From Caulobacter sp. NIBR1757 (lineage in GTDB: Bacteria > Pseudomonadota > Alphaproteobacteria > Caulobacterales > Caulobacteraceae), in the NCBI RefSeq assembly GCF_027912495.1, contig NZ_CP115463.1, forward strand, positions 868,001 to 932,000: a DNA stretch of 64,000 bases, read 5' to 3'. This document shows positions 17,318 to 25,997 of the stretch, piece after piece. The position numbers were made by a program, and so were the translations under genes. The notes beneath the pieces were generated by a model. The model was not told the origin of the DNA and made no database searches. It saw only the letters and a program-made list of their open reading frames with translations. Within the stretch, counting starts at the first letter, position 1. Every line of letters starts with the position of its first letter.

Positions 17318-17803
17318 ATGACGATCAAAGTCGGCGACAAGGTGCCGGACGGCATGTTCATGACCAGCGGCGCCGAAGGCCCGCGCCCGATCAGCACCGA
17401 CGAGCTGTTCGCCGGCAAGACGGTCGCCTTCTTCGCCGTTCCCGGCGCCTTCACCCCGACCTGCTCGGCCAAGCACGTGCCCGGCTTCAAGGAGCACGCC
17501 GCCGAGTTCCGCGCCAAGGGCGTCGACACCATCGCCTGCGTCTCGGTCAACGACGTCTTCGTGATGAAGGCCTGGGGCGCCGACCAGGGCGTCGGCGACG
17601 ACATCATCATGCTGGCCGACGGCAACGGCGACTTCACCAAGGCCCTCGGCCTGGAGATGGACGGCAGCAAGTTCGGCATGGGCACCCGCAGCCAGCGCTA
17701 CTCGATGCTGGTCAAGGACGGCGTCGTCGAGACGCTGAACGTCGAGCAGGGCGGTGAATTCAAGGTCAGCGCCGCCGACTACATGCTGCCGCAGCTGGGG
17801 TAA
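17318..17803 (+). CDS. Peroxiredoxin of the Prx5 type
   Basis: A 161-residue thiol peroxidase. The active site is PGAFTPTCSAKHVPGF, with the peroxidatic Cys near residue 49, followed by IACVSVNDVFVMKAWG and GTRSQRYSMLVKDGVVE, which define the Prx5 (AhpE/PRX type II) subgroup. It reduces hydrogen peroxide and organic peroxides, usually with glutaredoxin or glutathione. The start has GGGAGAG 6 bases upstream. It is followed at once by a strong terminator hairpin. Confidence 0.95.
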   Translation: MTIKVGDKVPDGMFMTSGAEGPRPISTDELFAGKTVAFFAVPGAFTPTCSAKHVPGFKEHAAEFRAKGVDTIACVSVNDVFVMKAWGADQGVGDDIIMLADGNGDFTKALGLEMDGSKFGMGTRSQRYSMLVKDGVVETLNVEQGGEFKVSAADYMLPQLG

Positions 17804-17813
17804 CGAGCTCAAT

Positions 17814-17847
17814 GGGGACACGTTGATTCAACGTGTCCCCTCTTTCT
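17814..17847. terminator. Intrinsic terminator after the peroxiredoxin gene
   Basis: A perfect stem GGGGACACGTTGA / TCAACGTGTCCCC at 17814-17840 with almost no loop base is followed by TCTTTCTT. It ends the rightward peroxiredoxin transcript and lies three bases before the stop of the convergent acyl-CoA dehydrogenase gene. The stem sequence GGGGACACGT resembles the palindromic units at 38098-38250. Confidence 0.85.
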
Positions 17848-17849
17848 TC

Positions 17850-19538
17850 CTACCCCTCGAACGCCTCCAGCGGCGCCGACCCCTGCGTCACCGCCGCCAG
17901 CTGGCCGGGCACGCCGCTCAGCACCTGTCCGGCGTACAGCGTCGCCAACGGGCCCATGCGGCTGTCCAGGTGAGCCTGCTTCGCCAGCATCCAGCCGCCG
18001 ACCGTCTCACCGCACAGTTTCAGATAGGCCGTCGCCCCGGCCAGGGCGTCCGGTGTTCCCTTTCGCGCCGACAGCCAGTCCGCGCCGGCCGCCATGGCGT
18101 CCACCGCCGCGCCCAGCCGGTCGCCGACCCCGCCCAGATCGCCCTTCAGGGCCCGCGCCGTCTCGCGGATGTCGCTGACCAGGGCGGTCATCGCCGCGCC
18201 GCCCTCCATCGACAGCTTGCGGCCGACCAGGTCGATGGCCTGGATGCCGTTGGTGCCCTCGTAGATCGGCAGGATGCGGCAGTCGCGGTAGTGCTGGGCC
18301 GCGCCCGTCTCCTCGACGAAGCCCATGCCGCCATGCACCTGCAGCGCCTCCGACGCCGCCCAGACGCCGACGTCGGTCGACCAGCCCTTGGCGATGGGGG
18401 TGAGCAGCTCCTCGCGCAGCTTCGCCTTGGCATCCCCATGGTGCGCCTGGTCGGCGGCCACGGCGGTGGCCAGGCAGATGCCCCGCGCCGCCGCCGTCCT
18501 GGCCTTGATCAACATCAGGGTGCGGCGCACGTCGGGCAGGTCCCACAGCGGGGCGGGGCTCTCGCCGGTCCAGGCCGAGCGGCTCTGACGGCGCTCGTGA
18601 GCGAAGGCCAGCGCCTGCTGGTAAGCGCGCTCGGCGATGGCCACGCCCTGCGTCCCGACCTGCAGCCGGGCGGCGTTCATCATGGTGAACATGTGAGCCA
18701 GGCCCTGGCCCTCGACCCCGACCAGTTCGGCCTTGGCGCCCTCGAAGACCATGACGCAGGTCGGCGAGGCGTGGATGCCAAGCTTGTGCTCGATGCCGGC
18801 CGGCCGCAGCTCGTTGGGGGCGCCGGCCTTGCCGTCGGCGGTCAGGATGCGCTTGGGCGCGACGAACAGGCTGATGCCCTTCACCCCCGCCGGCGCGTTC
18901 GGCGTGCGGGCCAGCACCAGGTGGACGATGTTGTCGGCGGCGTCGTGATCGCCCCAGGTGATGAAGATCTTCTGGCCGGTGATCCGCCAGCCGCCCTCGC
19001 CATCGGGCTCGGCCCGGGTGGTCAGGGCGGCCAGGTCCGAACCGGCCTGCGGCTCGGTCAGGTTCATGGTGCCGGTCCATTCGCCGCTGATCAGGCGGGG
19101 CAGGTACTTCGCCTTCTGCTCGGTGGTGCCGTGCGCGGCCAGCGCTTCGATGGCCCCCTGGGTGAGGATCGGGCACAGGCCGAACGCTAGGCTGGCGGCG
19201 TTGAACATCTCGAAGACGGCGATCTCCAGCGCCTTGGGCAGGCCCTGGCCGCCGTAGCGGGCCTCGGCCGACAGGCTGTTCCAGCCGCCCTCGGCGAACT
19301 CGCGCAGGGCCGCCGCATACCCGGGGGCGGCGGTGACCTTGCCGTTGGCGTAGGTCGCGTGAGCCAGGTCGCCCGGCCGGTTCAGCGGCGCGATGATGTC
19401 GGCGGCGAAGGCGCCGGCCCCGTCCAGTACGGCCTCGACGGTGGCGTGGTCGGCTTCGGGGAACAGCTCGATCAGGTCGTCGAAGCCGGCGGCCTTCATG
19501 GCCAGGGCGATGTCGCGGAGCGGCGGGGTGTAGGTCAT
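17850..19538 (-). CDS. Acyl-CoA dehydrogenase (long, C-terminally extended type)
   Basis: A 562-residue FAD flavoenzyme of fatty-acid or dicarboxylic-acid beta-oxidation. Family motifs are MNLTEPQAGSDL, ITGQKIFITWGDHD, IHASPTCVMVFEGAKAELVG, and the catalytic region LPIYEGTNGIQAIDL. The length and C-terminal helical extension (after residue 440) match the large ACAD group (DmdC/FadE-like) rather than the 380-residue mitochondrial type. Electrons would pass to EtfAB, whose genes are at 49775-51456. The ATG at 19538 removes a 21-residue non-conserved extension. Confidence 0.92.
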   Translation of the reverse strand: MTYTPPLRDIALAMKAAGFDDLIELFPEADHATVEAVLDGAGAFAADIIAPLNRPGDLAHATYANGKVTAAPGYAAALREFAEGGWNSLSAEARYGGQGLPKALEIAVFEMFNAASLAFGLCPILTQGAIEALAAHGTTEQKAKYLPRLISGEWTGTMNLTEPQAGSDLAALTTRAEPDGEGGWRITGQKIFITWGDHDAADNIVHLVLARTPNAPAGVKGISLFVAPKRILTADGKAGAPNELRPAGIEHKLGIHASPTCVMVFEGAKAELVGVEGQGLAHMFTMMNAARLQVGTQGVAIAERAYQQALAFAHERRQSRSAWTGESPAPLWDLPDVRRTLMLIKARTAAARGICLATAVAADQAHHGDAKAKLREELLTPIAKGWSTDVGVWAASEALQVHGGMGFVEETGAAQHYRDCRILPIYEGTNGIQAIDLVGRKLSMEGGAAMTALVSDIRETARALKGDLGGVGDRLGAAVDAMAAGADWLSARKGTPDALAGATAYLKLCGETVGGWMLAKQAHLDSRMGPLATLYAGQVLSGVPGQLAAVTQGSAPLEAFEG

Positions 19539-19681
19539 CGAACGGTCCCAATACTGTCGCCGTCTACCTAGACCGATGGCGGTGCGGAACAAAGGCCGCA
19601 CTAACCAGGGTGGGGGCTTTCATCGGCGGGAGGCGCGACTATGTTCGGTAACGGCTGCCATCACAGTTGGAGCGCAAGCGC

Positions 19682-20272
19682 ATGATCCGTCCCCTCGCCG
19701 TCGCCCTGATGGCCGCCATGCTGATGACCGGGCCCGCGCTGGCCGCGCCCTCGACCGACCCGGCGAAAATGCCGGCCGGGACCTATGGGCTGGAAAAGAC
19801 CCACGCCTCATTGCTGGCCCGGGTGCGGCACATGGGCCTGAGCAGCTACACCCTGCGGTTCAACCGCTTCGACGCCAGCTACGACTGGGACCCGAAGGCG
19901 CCCGACGCGGCGACGCTGAAGGTCAGCATCGACATGACCTCGCTTGACGTCGGCGATGAGAAGATCAGCAAGAAATTCGCCGATGACTTCCTCGACGCCA
20001 AGAAGAACCCCAAGGCGACCTTCGTCTCCACCGCTATTGTCCGCGACGGCGACCGGGGCAAGGTGACCGGCGACCTGACCTTCCATGGCGTGACCAAACC
20101 GGTCACTCTGGACGTCATCTTCCGGGGCTATGAGTCGGGCCTGCTGGGCGCCCGCGCGGGCTTTTCGGCGACCGGCGCGTTCAAGCGCTCTGACTTCGGC
20201 TCGGACAACATGAGCATGTTCGCCGGGGACGACATCGAACTGATCATCGAGGTGGAGTTCACTCGCCAATGA
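19682..20272 (+). CDS. YceI family periplasmic lipid-binding protein (first copy)
   Basis: A 196-residue protein with a clear signal peptide (MIRPLAVALMAAMLMTGPALA) followed by the YceI beta-barrel: GTYGLEKTHASLLARVRHMGLS, FNRFDASYDWD, VSTAIVRDGDRGKVTGDLTFHGVTKPVTL and RSDFGSDNMSMF. YceI proteins bind polyisoprenoids or amphiphiles. A GGAG box lies upstream of the ATG at 19682. The stop overlaps the cytochrome b561 start by 4 bases, forming a three-gene operon with a second YceI gene. Confidence 0.94.
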   Translation: MIRPLAVALMAAMLMTGPALAAPSTDPAKMPAGTYGLEKTHASLLARVRHMGLSSYTLRFNRFDASYDWDPKAPDAATLKVSIDMTSLDVGDEKISKKFADDFLDAKKNPKATFVSTAIVRDGDRGKVTGDLTFHGVTKPVTLDVIFRGYESGLLGARAGFSATGAFKRSDFGSDNMSMFAGDDIELIIEVEFTRQ

Positions 20273-20853
20273 GCACTGCAAGCAGCCGCTATTCGACGGT
20301 GGCCATGATCCTGCACTGGCTGATCGCCGCCCTGATCATCGCTAACGTCGCCCTCGCCTGGACGGCCGACGAGATGCCGCGCTCGACCGCCGCCGGCCTG
20401 ATGGCCTGGCACAAGACCTTCGGCATCAGCGTCCTGCTGCTCAGCCTCGTTCGCCTTGTCTGGCGCCTGACCCACAAATCGCCGCCGCTCGGCGATCACC
20501 TGAAGGCCTGGGAGCGGATCCTCGCCCGTGTCGTCCATTGGGCCTTTTATGGCCTGATGATAGGCCTGCCACTGACTGGTTGGGCGCTGGTTTCCGCCAG
20601 CCCGCTGATCAAGGTTTATCCGATCGACATGTTCGGCCTGTTCCACTGGCCGGCCATCGGCCCCCTGGCCAACCTGCCGCCGGACCAGATGAAGGGGGCG
20701 CACGAAACCTGGGAAGAGGTCCACCACCTGCTGGCCAAGGTGCTGATCTACGGCCTGATCCCGCTGCACATCCTCGGCGCGCTCAAGCACCAGTTCCTCG
20801 ACAAGGACAACGAGCTGGGCCGCATGATCCCCTTTATGAAGGCTCCGAAGTGA
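20269..20853 (+). CDS. Cytochrome b561
   Basis: A 194-residue four-helix membrane cytochrome. It starts YSTVAMILHWLIAALIIANV and has further helices with the heme-ligand histidines in WHKTFGISVLLLSLVRLVWR, ARVVHWAFYGLMIGLPLTGW and HHLLAKVLIYGLIPLHILGALKHQ. It probably moves electrons between quinone and a periplasmic acceptor. It lies between and overlaps two YceI genes (ATGA at the start, TGATG at the end), so the three are coupled. Confidence 0.95.
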   Translation: MSTASSRYSTVAMILHWLIAALIIANVALAWTADEMPRSTAAGLMAWHKTFGISVLLLSLVRLVWRLTHKSPPLGDHLKAWERILARVVHWAFYGLMIGLPLTGWALVSASPLIKVYPIDMFGLFHWPAIGPLANLPPDQMKGAHETWEEVHHLLAKVLIYGLIPLHILGALKHQFLDKDNELGRMIPFMKAPK

Positions 20854-21413
20854 TGCGCCGCTTCCTCGCTCTGCTTGCCGTCTTCCTGTTCGCGGCCCTG
20901 CCCGCCGCCGCGGCCCCGGCTCCGGCCTGGACCGTCGACAAGGCCGCCTCGAAGATCGCTTTCGCCTCCATTTTCGGCGGCGAGGCGTTCAATGGCGGCT
21001 TCGCCCGCTGGGACGCCCAGATCCGCTTTGATCCGAACAACCTGGCCGGCTCCAGCGCCGTGGTGACCATCGACACGGCCAGCGCCTGGTCCGGCGACAA
21101 GGACCGCGATGCGGCCCTGAGGGAGCCGAACTGGTTCTCGACCCAGGTCTTCCCCAGGGCGATCTACAAGACCACCGGGTTCAAGGCGCTGGGCGGCGGC
21201 AAGTACCAGGCGACCGGCGCCCTGACCCTGCGCGGACAGACGAAACCGTTGACCCTGCCCTTCACCCTCGTCATCACCGGCAATCAGGCGAAGATGACCG
21301 CAACCGTGAAGGTCAGCCGCCTCGCCTTCGGGGTTGGACAGAACGAGTGGAAGAAGACCGACGTCATTCCCGACCCGGTGACCGTGACCCTCGCGGTGAC
21401 GGCCAAGCGCTAG
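20853..21413 (+). CDS. YceI family periplasmic protein (second copy)
   Basis: A 186-residue protein with a signal peptide (MRRFLALLAVFLFAALPAAAA), then the YceI fold: WTVDKAASKIAFASIFGGEAF, ALREPNWFSTQVFPRAIYKT, LTLRGQTKPLTLPF and AFGVGQNEWKKTDVIPDPV. The AFGVGQ...W ending is of the subgroup often linked with cytochrome b561. It differs clearly from the first copy, so the pair is not a recent duplication. Its 3' end overlaps the apparent start of the next gene. Confidence 0.94.
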   Translation: MRRFLALLAVFLFAALPAAAAPAPAWTVDKAASKIAFASIFGGEAFNGGFARWDAQIRFDPNNLAGSSAVVTIDTASAWSGDKDRDAALREPNWFSTQVFPRAIYKTTGFKALGGGKYQATGALTLRGQTKPLTLPFTLVITGNQAKMTATVKVSRLAFGVGQNEWKKTDVIPDPVTVTLAVTAKR

Positions 21414-22312
21414 AGGCGGCCGCGCTCGCCCTCGAGGCGGGTCAGCTCGTCACCTTCCCGACCGAGACGGTCTATGGCCTGGCCGCCGACGCCGCCGACC
21501 CGCTGGCCGTCGCCCGTGTCTTCGAAGCCAAGGGCCGGCCGCGCTTCAACCCCCTGATCGCCCATGTCGCCGACCTCGCCGCGGCGCGGCGAATCGCCAG
21601 GCTGGACGACCGCGCGCTGAAACTGGCCGAGGCCTTCTGGCCGGGTCCCCTGACCTTGGTCGCGCCACTGGCCGATGCGGACGCCGTCTGCGACCTAGCC
21701 CGCGCCGGCCTCGACACCGTCGCCGTGCGCGTGCCCGGCCACCCGCTGGCCCGGGCCCTGCTGGCCCGCTTCGGCCGCCCGGTGGTCGCCCCCAGCGCCA
21801 ACCGTTCGGGCCGCCCCAGCCCGACCACCTATGCCGACGCCCGCGAGGAGACCGGCGACAAGGCCGCCGCCGGCCTCGACGGCGGCCCCTGTCAGGTCGG
21901 CCTGGAATCGACGGTGGTGTCGGTGCTCGACGGCCAGGCCCGTCTCCTGCGCCCCGGCAGCGTCACCCGCGCCCAGATCGAAGCCCTGATCGGCCCCCTC
22001 GCCGAAGCCGAGGCCGACGCCAAACGCTCTCCGGGCCGCCTCGCCCTGCACTACGCCCCCGACGCGCCCGTGCGGATCAACGCCGCCGAGCCCATGGCCG
22101 GGGAAGCCTTCCTCGCTTTCGGGCCCTCCGACAGCCCGTTCAACCTCAGCCCGACAGGCGATCTGGCGGAGGCGGCGGCCAATCTGTTCGCCATGCTGCG
22201 CGCGGCGGACCGCACCCGGCCGGCGGCCATCGCGGTGGCGCCGATTCCCGATGAAGGTCTGGGCGAAGCCATCAACGACCGCCTCAAGCGCGCGGCCGGC
22301 TTCGTCGGCTGA
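21347..22312 (+). CDS. tsaC: L-threonylcarbamoyladenylate synthase (Sua5/TsaC type)
   Basis: A 321-residue enzyme that makes threonylcarbamoyl-AMP for the t6A modification of tRNA. The YrdC domain is seen as GQLVTFPTETVYGLAADA, RPRFNPLIAHV, WPGPLTL and VAPSANRSGRPSPT. The presence of SPGRLALHYAPDAPV and about 100 further residues shows the longer Sua5 form with its extra C-terminal domain. The only standard start codon before the conserved core is the GTG at 21347, which overlaps the YceI gene by 67 bases and gives 20 non-conserved residues. A rare start codon close to 21410 is the alternative. Confidence 0.9.
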   Translation: MEEDRRHSRPGDRDPRGDGQALEAAALALEAGQLVTFPTETVYGLAADAADPLAVARVFEAKGRPRFNPLIAHVADLAAARRIARLDDRALKLAEAFWPGPLTLVAPLADADAVCDLARAGLDTVAVRVPGHPLARALLARFGRPVVAPSANRSGRPSPTTYADAREETGDKAAAGLDGGPCQVGLESTVVSVLDGQARLLRPGSVTRAQIEALIGPLAEAEADAKRSPGRLALHYAPDAPVRINAAEPMAGEAFLAFGPSDSPFNLSPTGDLAEAAANLFAMLRAADRTRPAAIAVAPIPDEGLGEAINDRLKRAAGFVG

Positions 22313-22345
22313 CAGCCGGCGGGGGAGGGCGTATCCTCCGCCGCC

Positions 22346-23755
22346 ATGACCATCCCCGTTCCCGCTGACGTCGTCTCCCGCCTGAAAGCCGTGCTCGGCG
22401 CGGGCGGCTGGAGTCAGGACCCCGACCTCCTCGCCCCCAAGCTGATCGAATGGCGCGGGCGCTGGCAGGGGACGACCCCGCTGCTGGTCCTGCCGCGGTC
22501 GACCGCCGAGGTTTCGGCCGTCGTCGGTCTCTGCGCCGAGGCCGGCGTGGCCATCACCCCGCAGGGCGGCAACACCGGCCTGGTCTCGGGGCAAATCCCG
22601 CAGGGCGAAATCCTGCTGTCCACCGAGCGGCTTAACGCCGTCCGCGATATCGACGCCTTCGACGACGTCATTGTCGCCGAGGCCGGCGTCACCCTGGCCG
22701 CCGTGCACGAGGCGGCCGCGAAGCTCAATCGCCGCTTCCCGCTGGGCCTGGCCTCCGAGGGGTCGGCCACGGTCGGCGGCGTGGTCTCGACCAACGCCGG
22801 CGGCACCCAGGTGCTGCGCTTCGGCACGACCCGCAGCCTGGTCCTCGGCCTGGAGGCCGTGCTGCCCAATGGCGAAGTCTGGAATGGCCTCAAGCGCCTG
22901 CGCAAGGACAACACCGGCTACGACCTCAAGCAACTGCTGATCGGGGCCGAGGGCACGCTGGGCGTCGTCACCGCCGCCAGCCTGAAGCTGTTCCCGCGGC
23001 CGGTGTCCACCGCCACCGCTATCTGTGGCCTGTCCAGCGCCCGCGACGCCATCACCCTGCTGGCGCGGGCCAAGGAGGAGACCGGCGGCGCGGTCGAGGC
23101 CTTCGAGCTGATGGGCCGGGCCGGCGTCGGCTATGCCATCAAAAACATCCCCGGCCTGCGCGAGCCGCTGGAGGGGACGCACCCCTGGTACGTGCTGGTC
23201 GAGACCACCAGCGGCGAGCCCGGCGTCGCCGAGGCCGCCCTCGAGCGCCTGCTGGCCCATGCCCTGGAAGACGGCCTGATCGCCGACGCCGCCGTCGCCC
23301 AGACCGAGACGCAGGCACGCGCCTTCTGGGCCGTGCGCGAGAACCAGTCCGGCGGCCAGAAAGCCGAGGGCGCCGCCTGGAAGCACGACGTCTCCGTCCC
23401 GGTCTCGAAGATGGCCGAGTTCATCGAGCGGGCCACGGCCATGGTGGAGGCCTTCCGTCCGGGCGTCCGGATCGTCGCCTTCGGCCATGTCGGTGACGGT
23501 AACGTCCACTATGATGTCCTGCGCCGCCAGGACGAATCCGATGAGGCTCACAACGCTCTGCGAGACGAGGGATCACGCCGGGTGCACGATCTTGTCATGG
23601 AGCTGGACGGCTCGATCAGCGCCGAGCACGGCCTGGGCGCCGCCAAGACCGCCGACGCCCTGCGCTACAAGAGCCCCATCGAAATTGAGGCGCTGCGCGC
23701 CATCCGCGCGGCGCTGGATCCCGGGCGGATCATGAACCCAAGGGTTCTGTTCTAG
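22346..23755 (+). CDS. FAD-binding oxidoreductase (GlcD / D-2-hydroxyacid dehydrogenase type)
   Basis: A 469-residue flavoprotein with a PCMH-type FAD domain (LPRSTAEVSAVVGLCAEAGVAITPQGGNTGLVSGQ, then AEAGVTLAAVHEAA and SEGSATVGGVVSTNAGGTQVLRFG) and the FAD-oxidase C domain ending GSISAEHGLGAAKTADALRYKS. This is the group that includes D-lactate, glycolate and D-2-hydroxyglutarate dehydrogenases. The single-subunit layout with AFGHVGDGNVHYDVL fits D-2-hydroxyglutarate or D-lactate dehydrogenase, but the substrate cannot be set from the sequence. Confidence 0.9.
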   Translation: MTIPVPADVVSRLKAVLGAGGWSQDPDLLAPKLIEWRGRWQGTTPLLVLPRSTAEVSAVVGLCAEAGVAITPQGGNTGLVSGQIPQGEILLSTERLNAVRDIDAFDDVIVAEAGVTLAAVHEAAAKLNRRFPLGLASEGSATVGGVVSTNAGGTQVLRFGTTRSLVLGLEAVLPNGEVWNGLKRLRKDNTGYDLKQLLIGAEGTLGVVTAASLKLFPRPVSTATAICGLSSARDAITLLARAKEETGGAVEAFELMGRAGVGYAIKNIPGLREPLEGTHPWYVLVETTSGEPGVAEAALERLLAHALEDGLIADAAVAQTETQARAFWAVRENQSGGQKAEGAAWKHDVSVPVSKMAEFIERATAMVEAFRPGVRIVAFGHVGDGNVHYDVLRRQDESDEAHNALRDEGSRRVHDLVMELDGSISAEHGLGAAKTADALRYKSPIEIEALRAIRAALDPGRIMNPRVLF

Positions 23756-23794
23756 GGCTGGCCTTCCGGGCTGGCCCGGCCTATCTGCCGCGCC

Positions 23795-24616
23795 ATGCTG
23801 ATGGTCATCTCTCCCGCCAAGTCGCTGGACTTCACGGCGCCGCCAAAGCCGCTCCCCCTGACCGAGCCGCGGCTGAAGGCCGATACGGTCGAGCTGGCCA
23901 AGGTGGCGAAGGGCCAGAGCGCGCGCCAGCTCAAGCGCTTGATGCACCTGTCCGACGCGCTGGCCAGCCTCAACCACGCCCGCTTCCAGGCCCTCGATCC
24001 GCTGGCCGAGGACGGGCTGCAGGCCGCCGTCGCCTTCAACGGCGATGTCTACACCGGCCTCAAGGCCCGCGCCCTCGACAAGGCCGCCTTCGCCTGGGCC
24101 CAGGACCATCTGCGCATCCTGTCGGGCCTCTACGGCCTGCTGCGCCCTGCCGACGCCATCCAGCCGCATCGGCTGGAAATGGGCACGCGGCTGAAGACCA
24201 AACGCGGCGCCAACCTCTACGACTTCTGGGGCGACAAGGTCGCGCGCCAGCTCAACGCCGACGCCGAGGGTCATGCCGACCGGACCCTGATCAACCTGGC
24301 CAGCCAGGAGTATTTCGGGGCCGTCGACGCCGCCGCCCTCAAGCTGCCGGTCGTCACCTGCCGCTTCCTTGAGGAGAAGGACGGCGAGATTCGCCAGCTC
24401 AGCTTCTTCGCAAAACAGGCGCGCGGCCTGATGGCCCGCTTCGCCATCGACCAGCGCATCGAGCGGGCCGCCGACCTGAAAGCCTTCGATACCGCCGGCT
24501 ACGCCTTCAAGGCCGACCTCTCCAACGCGTCCGACTGGGTGTTCAGCCGACCCCAGCCGCCGCCGATCGCCCAGCAGCGCGAGGCGGCTCGTAATTCATC
24601 AAGGGATGAATTATAG
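23795..24616 (+). CDS. yaaA: Peroxide stress protein YaaA (UPF0246)
   Basis: A 273-residue protein matching the YaaA family from the first residues (MLMVISPAKSLDF) through QALDPLAEDGLQAAVAFNGDVYTGLKA, LSGLYGLLRPADAIQPHRLEMGTRL, YDFWGDKV and AKQARGLMARFAI. In E. coli, YaaA lowers free iron during hydrogen peroxide stress. The gene follows the FAD oxidoreductase by 39 bases. Its last nine codons and stop are part of an AT-rich palindrome. Confidence 0.95.
   Translation: MLMVISPAKSLDFTAPPKPLPLTEPRLKADTVELAKVAKGQSARQLKRLMHLSDALASLNHARFQALDPLAEDGLQAAVAFNGDVYTGLKARALDKAAFAWAQDHLRILSGLYGLLRPADAIQPHRLEMGTRLKTKRGANLYDFWGDKVARQLNADAEGHADRTLINLASQEYFGAVDAAALKLPVVTCRFLEEKDGEIRQLSFFAKQARGLMARFAIDQRIERAADLKAFDTAGYAFKADLSNASDWVFSRPQPPPIAQQREAARNSSRDEL
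24592..24613. promoter_or_regulatory. AT-rich palindrome at the end of yaaA
   Basis: TAATTCATC and GATGAATTA form a perfect 9-base inverted repeat around AAGG. It overlaps the final codons of yaaA and lies about 75 bases before the 3-hydroxybutyrate dehydrogenase start. No T-run follows, so it is more like an operator than a terminator. No cognate regulator can be named. Confidence 0.5.
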
Positions 24617-24686
24617 GCGCTCGTATGATGCGGCGCGAAGTCTTATGCTGCGCCGCACAAAATCAGGAAGACGTCGGAGCGCATTC

Positions 24687-25478
24687 ATGGATTACGGGCT
24701 GAAGGGGCAGGCGGCGATCGTCACCGGCTCGACCAGCGGCATCGGGCACGCCATCGCCCAGGCCCTCGCTGAAGCCGGTGTCGATGTGGTGCTCAATGGC
24801 CTCGGCGATCCGGTCGCCATCGAAGCCACCCGCTCGCAGCTCGAACAGGCCACCGGCGTCCGCGTCCGCTACCACGGCGCCGACATGACCAGGGGCGACG
24901 AGATCGCCGACATGGTCGCCTTTGCGCAGGGCGAACTTGGCCGGCTCGACATCCTGGTCAACAACGCCGGCATCCAGTTCGTCTCGCCGATCGATCAGTT
25001 CCCGACCGACAAGTGGGACCAGATCATCGCCATCAACCTGACCTCCAACTTCCACGCCATCCGTGCCGCCCTGCCGATCATGAAGGGCCAGAAGCACGGC
25101 CGGATCATCAACATCGCCTCGGCCCACGGCCTAGTCGCCAGCCCCTTCAAGGGCGCCTATGTCGCCGCCAAGCACGGGGTGCTCGGCCTGACCAAGACGG
25201 TGGCCCTGGAGATCGCCGAGGCCGGCATCACCTGCAACGCCATCTGCCCGGGCTATGTCCACACCCCGCTGGTCGATGGCCAGATCAAGGACACGGCCAA
25301 GGCGCGCGGCATGAGCGAAGAGGCGGTGGTGCGCGATGTCATCCTCGCCGCCCAGCCCAGCAAACAGTTCATCAGCTTCGACCAGCTGAACGGCATGGTG
25401 CTCTACCTGGCCAGCGCCGCCGGCGGCGGCGTCAACGGCGCTCATCTGTCCATCGACGGCGGCTGGACGGCGGGCTGA
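24687..25478 (+). CDS. 3-hydroxybutyrate dehydrogenase (short-chain dehydrogenase)
   Basis: A 263-residue SDR enzyme. The cofactor motif is AAIVTGSTSGIGHAIAQA, then NNAGIQFVSPIDQFP and the catalytic Ser-Tyr-Lys set (NIASAHGLVASPFKGAYVAAKHG). The conserved VKTPLVxxQI-like block appears as GYVHTPLVDGQIKDTAKARG, diagnostic for D-3-hydroxybutyrate dehydrogenase, which oxidises hydroxybutyrate to acetoacetate during polyhydroxybutyrate turnover. The ATG at 24687 has GGAG upstream; an earlier in-frame ATG gives a basic extension with no family match. Confidence 0.92.
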   Translation: MDYGLKGQAAIVTGSTSGIGHAIAQALAEAGVDVVLNGLGDPVAIEATRSQLEQATGVRVRYHGADMTRGDEIADMVAFAQGELGRLDILVNNAGIQFVSPIDQFPTDKWDQIIAINLTSNFHAIRAALPIMKGQKHGRIINIASAHGLVASPFKGAYVAAKHGVLGLTKTVALEIAEAGITCNAICPGYVHTPLVDGQIKDTAKARGMSEEAVVRDVILAAQPSKQFISFDQLNGMVLYLASAAGGGVNGAHLSIDGGWTAG

Positions 25479-25500
25479 CCCGCGAATTCAAGGTAGAGTC

Positions 25501-25929
25501 ATGAGCCAGCCGCCCCTCGAAGAAGTCGCCTCGCCGCGCCCTGTACCGACGGTCGGCGTCGTCTGCCTGCGCGGAGCCGAAGTGCTGCTGATCAAGCGCG
25601 GCAACCCGCCCCGCAAGGGTCAGTGGAGCTTGCCGGGCGGGCGGCTGGAGTGGGGCGAGACCCTCAAGGACGGCGCCCTGCGCGAACTGCGCGAGGAAAC
25701 CAGCGTCGAGGCGGACATCCTCGGCCTGATCGATGTCGTCGACGGGGTGATGAGCACCCGACACTACATCATGATCGACTACGCCGCCCGCTGGACGGCC
25801 GGCGAGCCGGTGGCCGGCGACGATGCGGCCGACGCCCGGTTCTTCACCCTCGACGAGGCGCTGGCCGCCGTCGAGTGGGAGGAGACCCGGCGGGTGATCC
25901 GTGAGGCGGTCGAACGCTTCGGCGCTTGA
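25501..25929 (+). CDS. Nudix hydrolase
   Basis: A 142-residue Nudix-fold pyrophosphohydrolase. The Nudix box reads GGRLEWGETLKDGALRELRE followed by ETS, matching GX5EX7REUXEEXGU except that the last Gly is Ser. It is close to the ADP-ribose or dGTP type, but the substrate is not predictable. It lies 22 bases after the 3-hydroxybutyrate dehydrogenase gene and is probably co-transcribed. Confidence 0.92.
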   Translation: MSQPPLEEVASPRPVPTVGVVCLRGAEVLLIKRGNPPRKGQWSLPGGRLEWGETLKDGALRELREETSVEADILGLIDVVDGVMSTRHYIMIDYAARWTAGEPVAGDDAADARFFTLDEALAAVEWEETRRVIREAVERFGA

Positions 25930-25997
25930 CGCCCGCCGCGTAACCCGTCGTCTCCTGCGCTGACGACGGACGACGAACGTCCGCGGGGAGACAGACC

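Noticed and set aside
17814..17847. Possible insertion remnant related to the 38098 units
   Set aside because: The shared GGGGACACGT is short and the structure with T-run works fully as a terminator; common origin cannot be shown.
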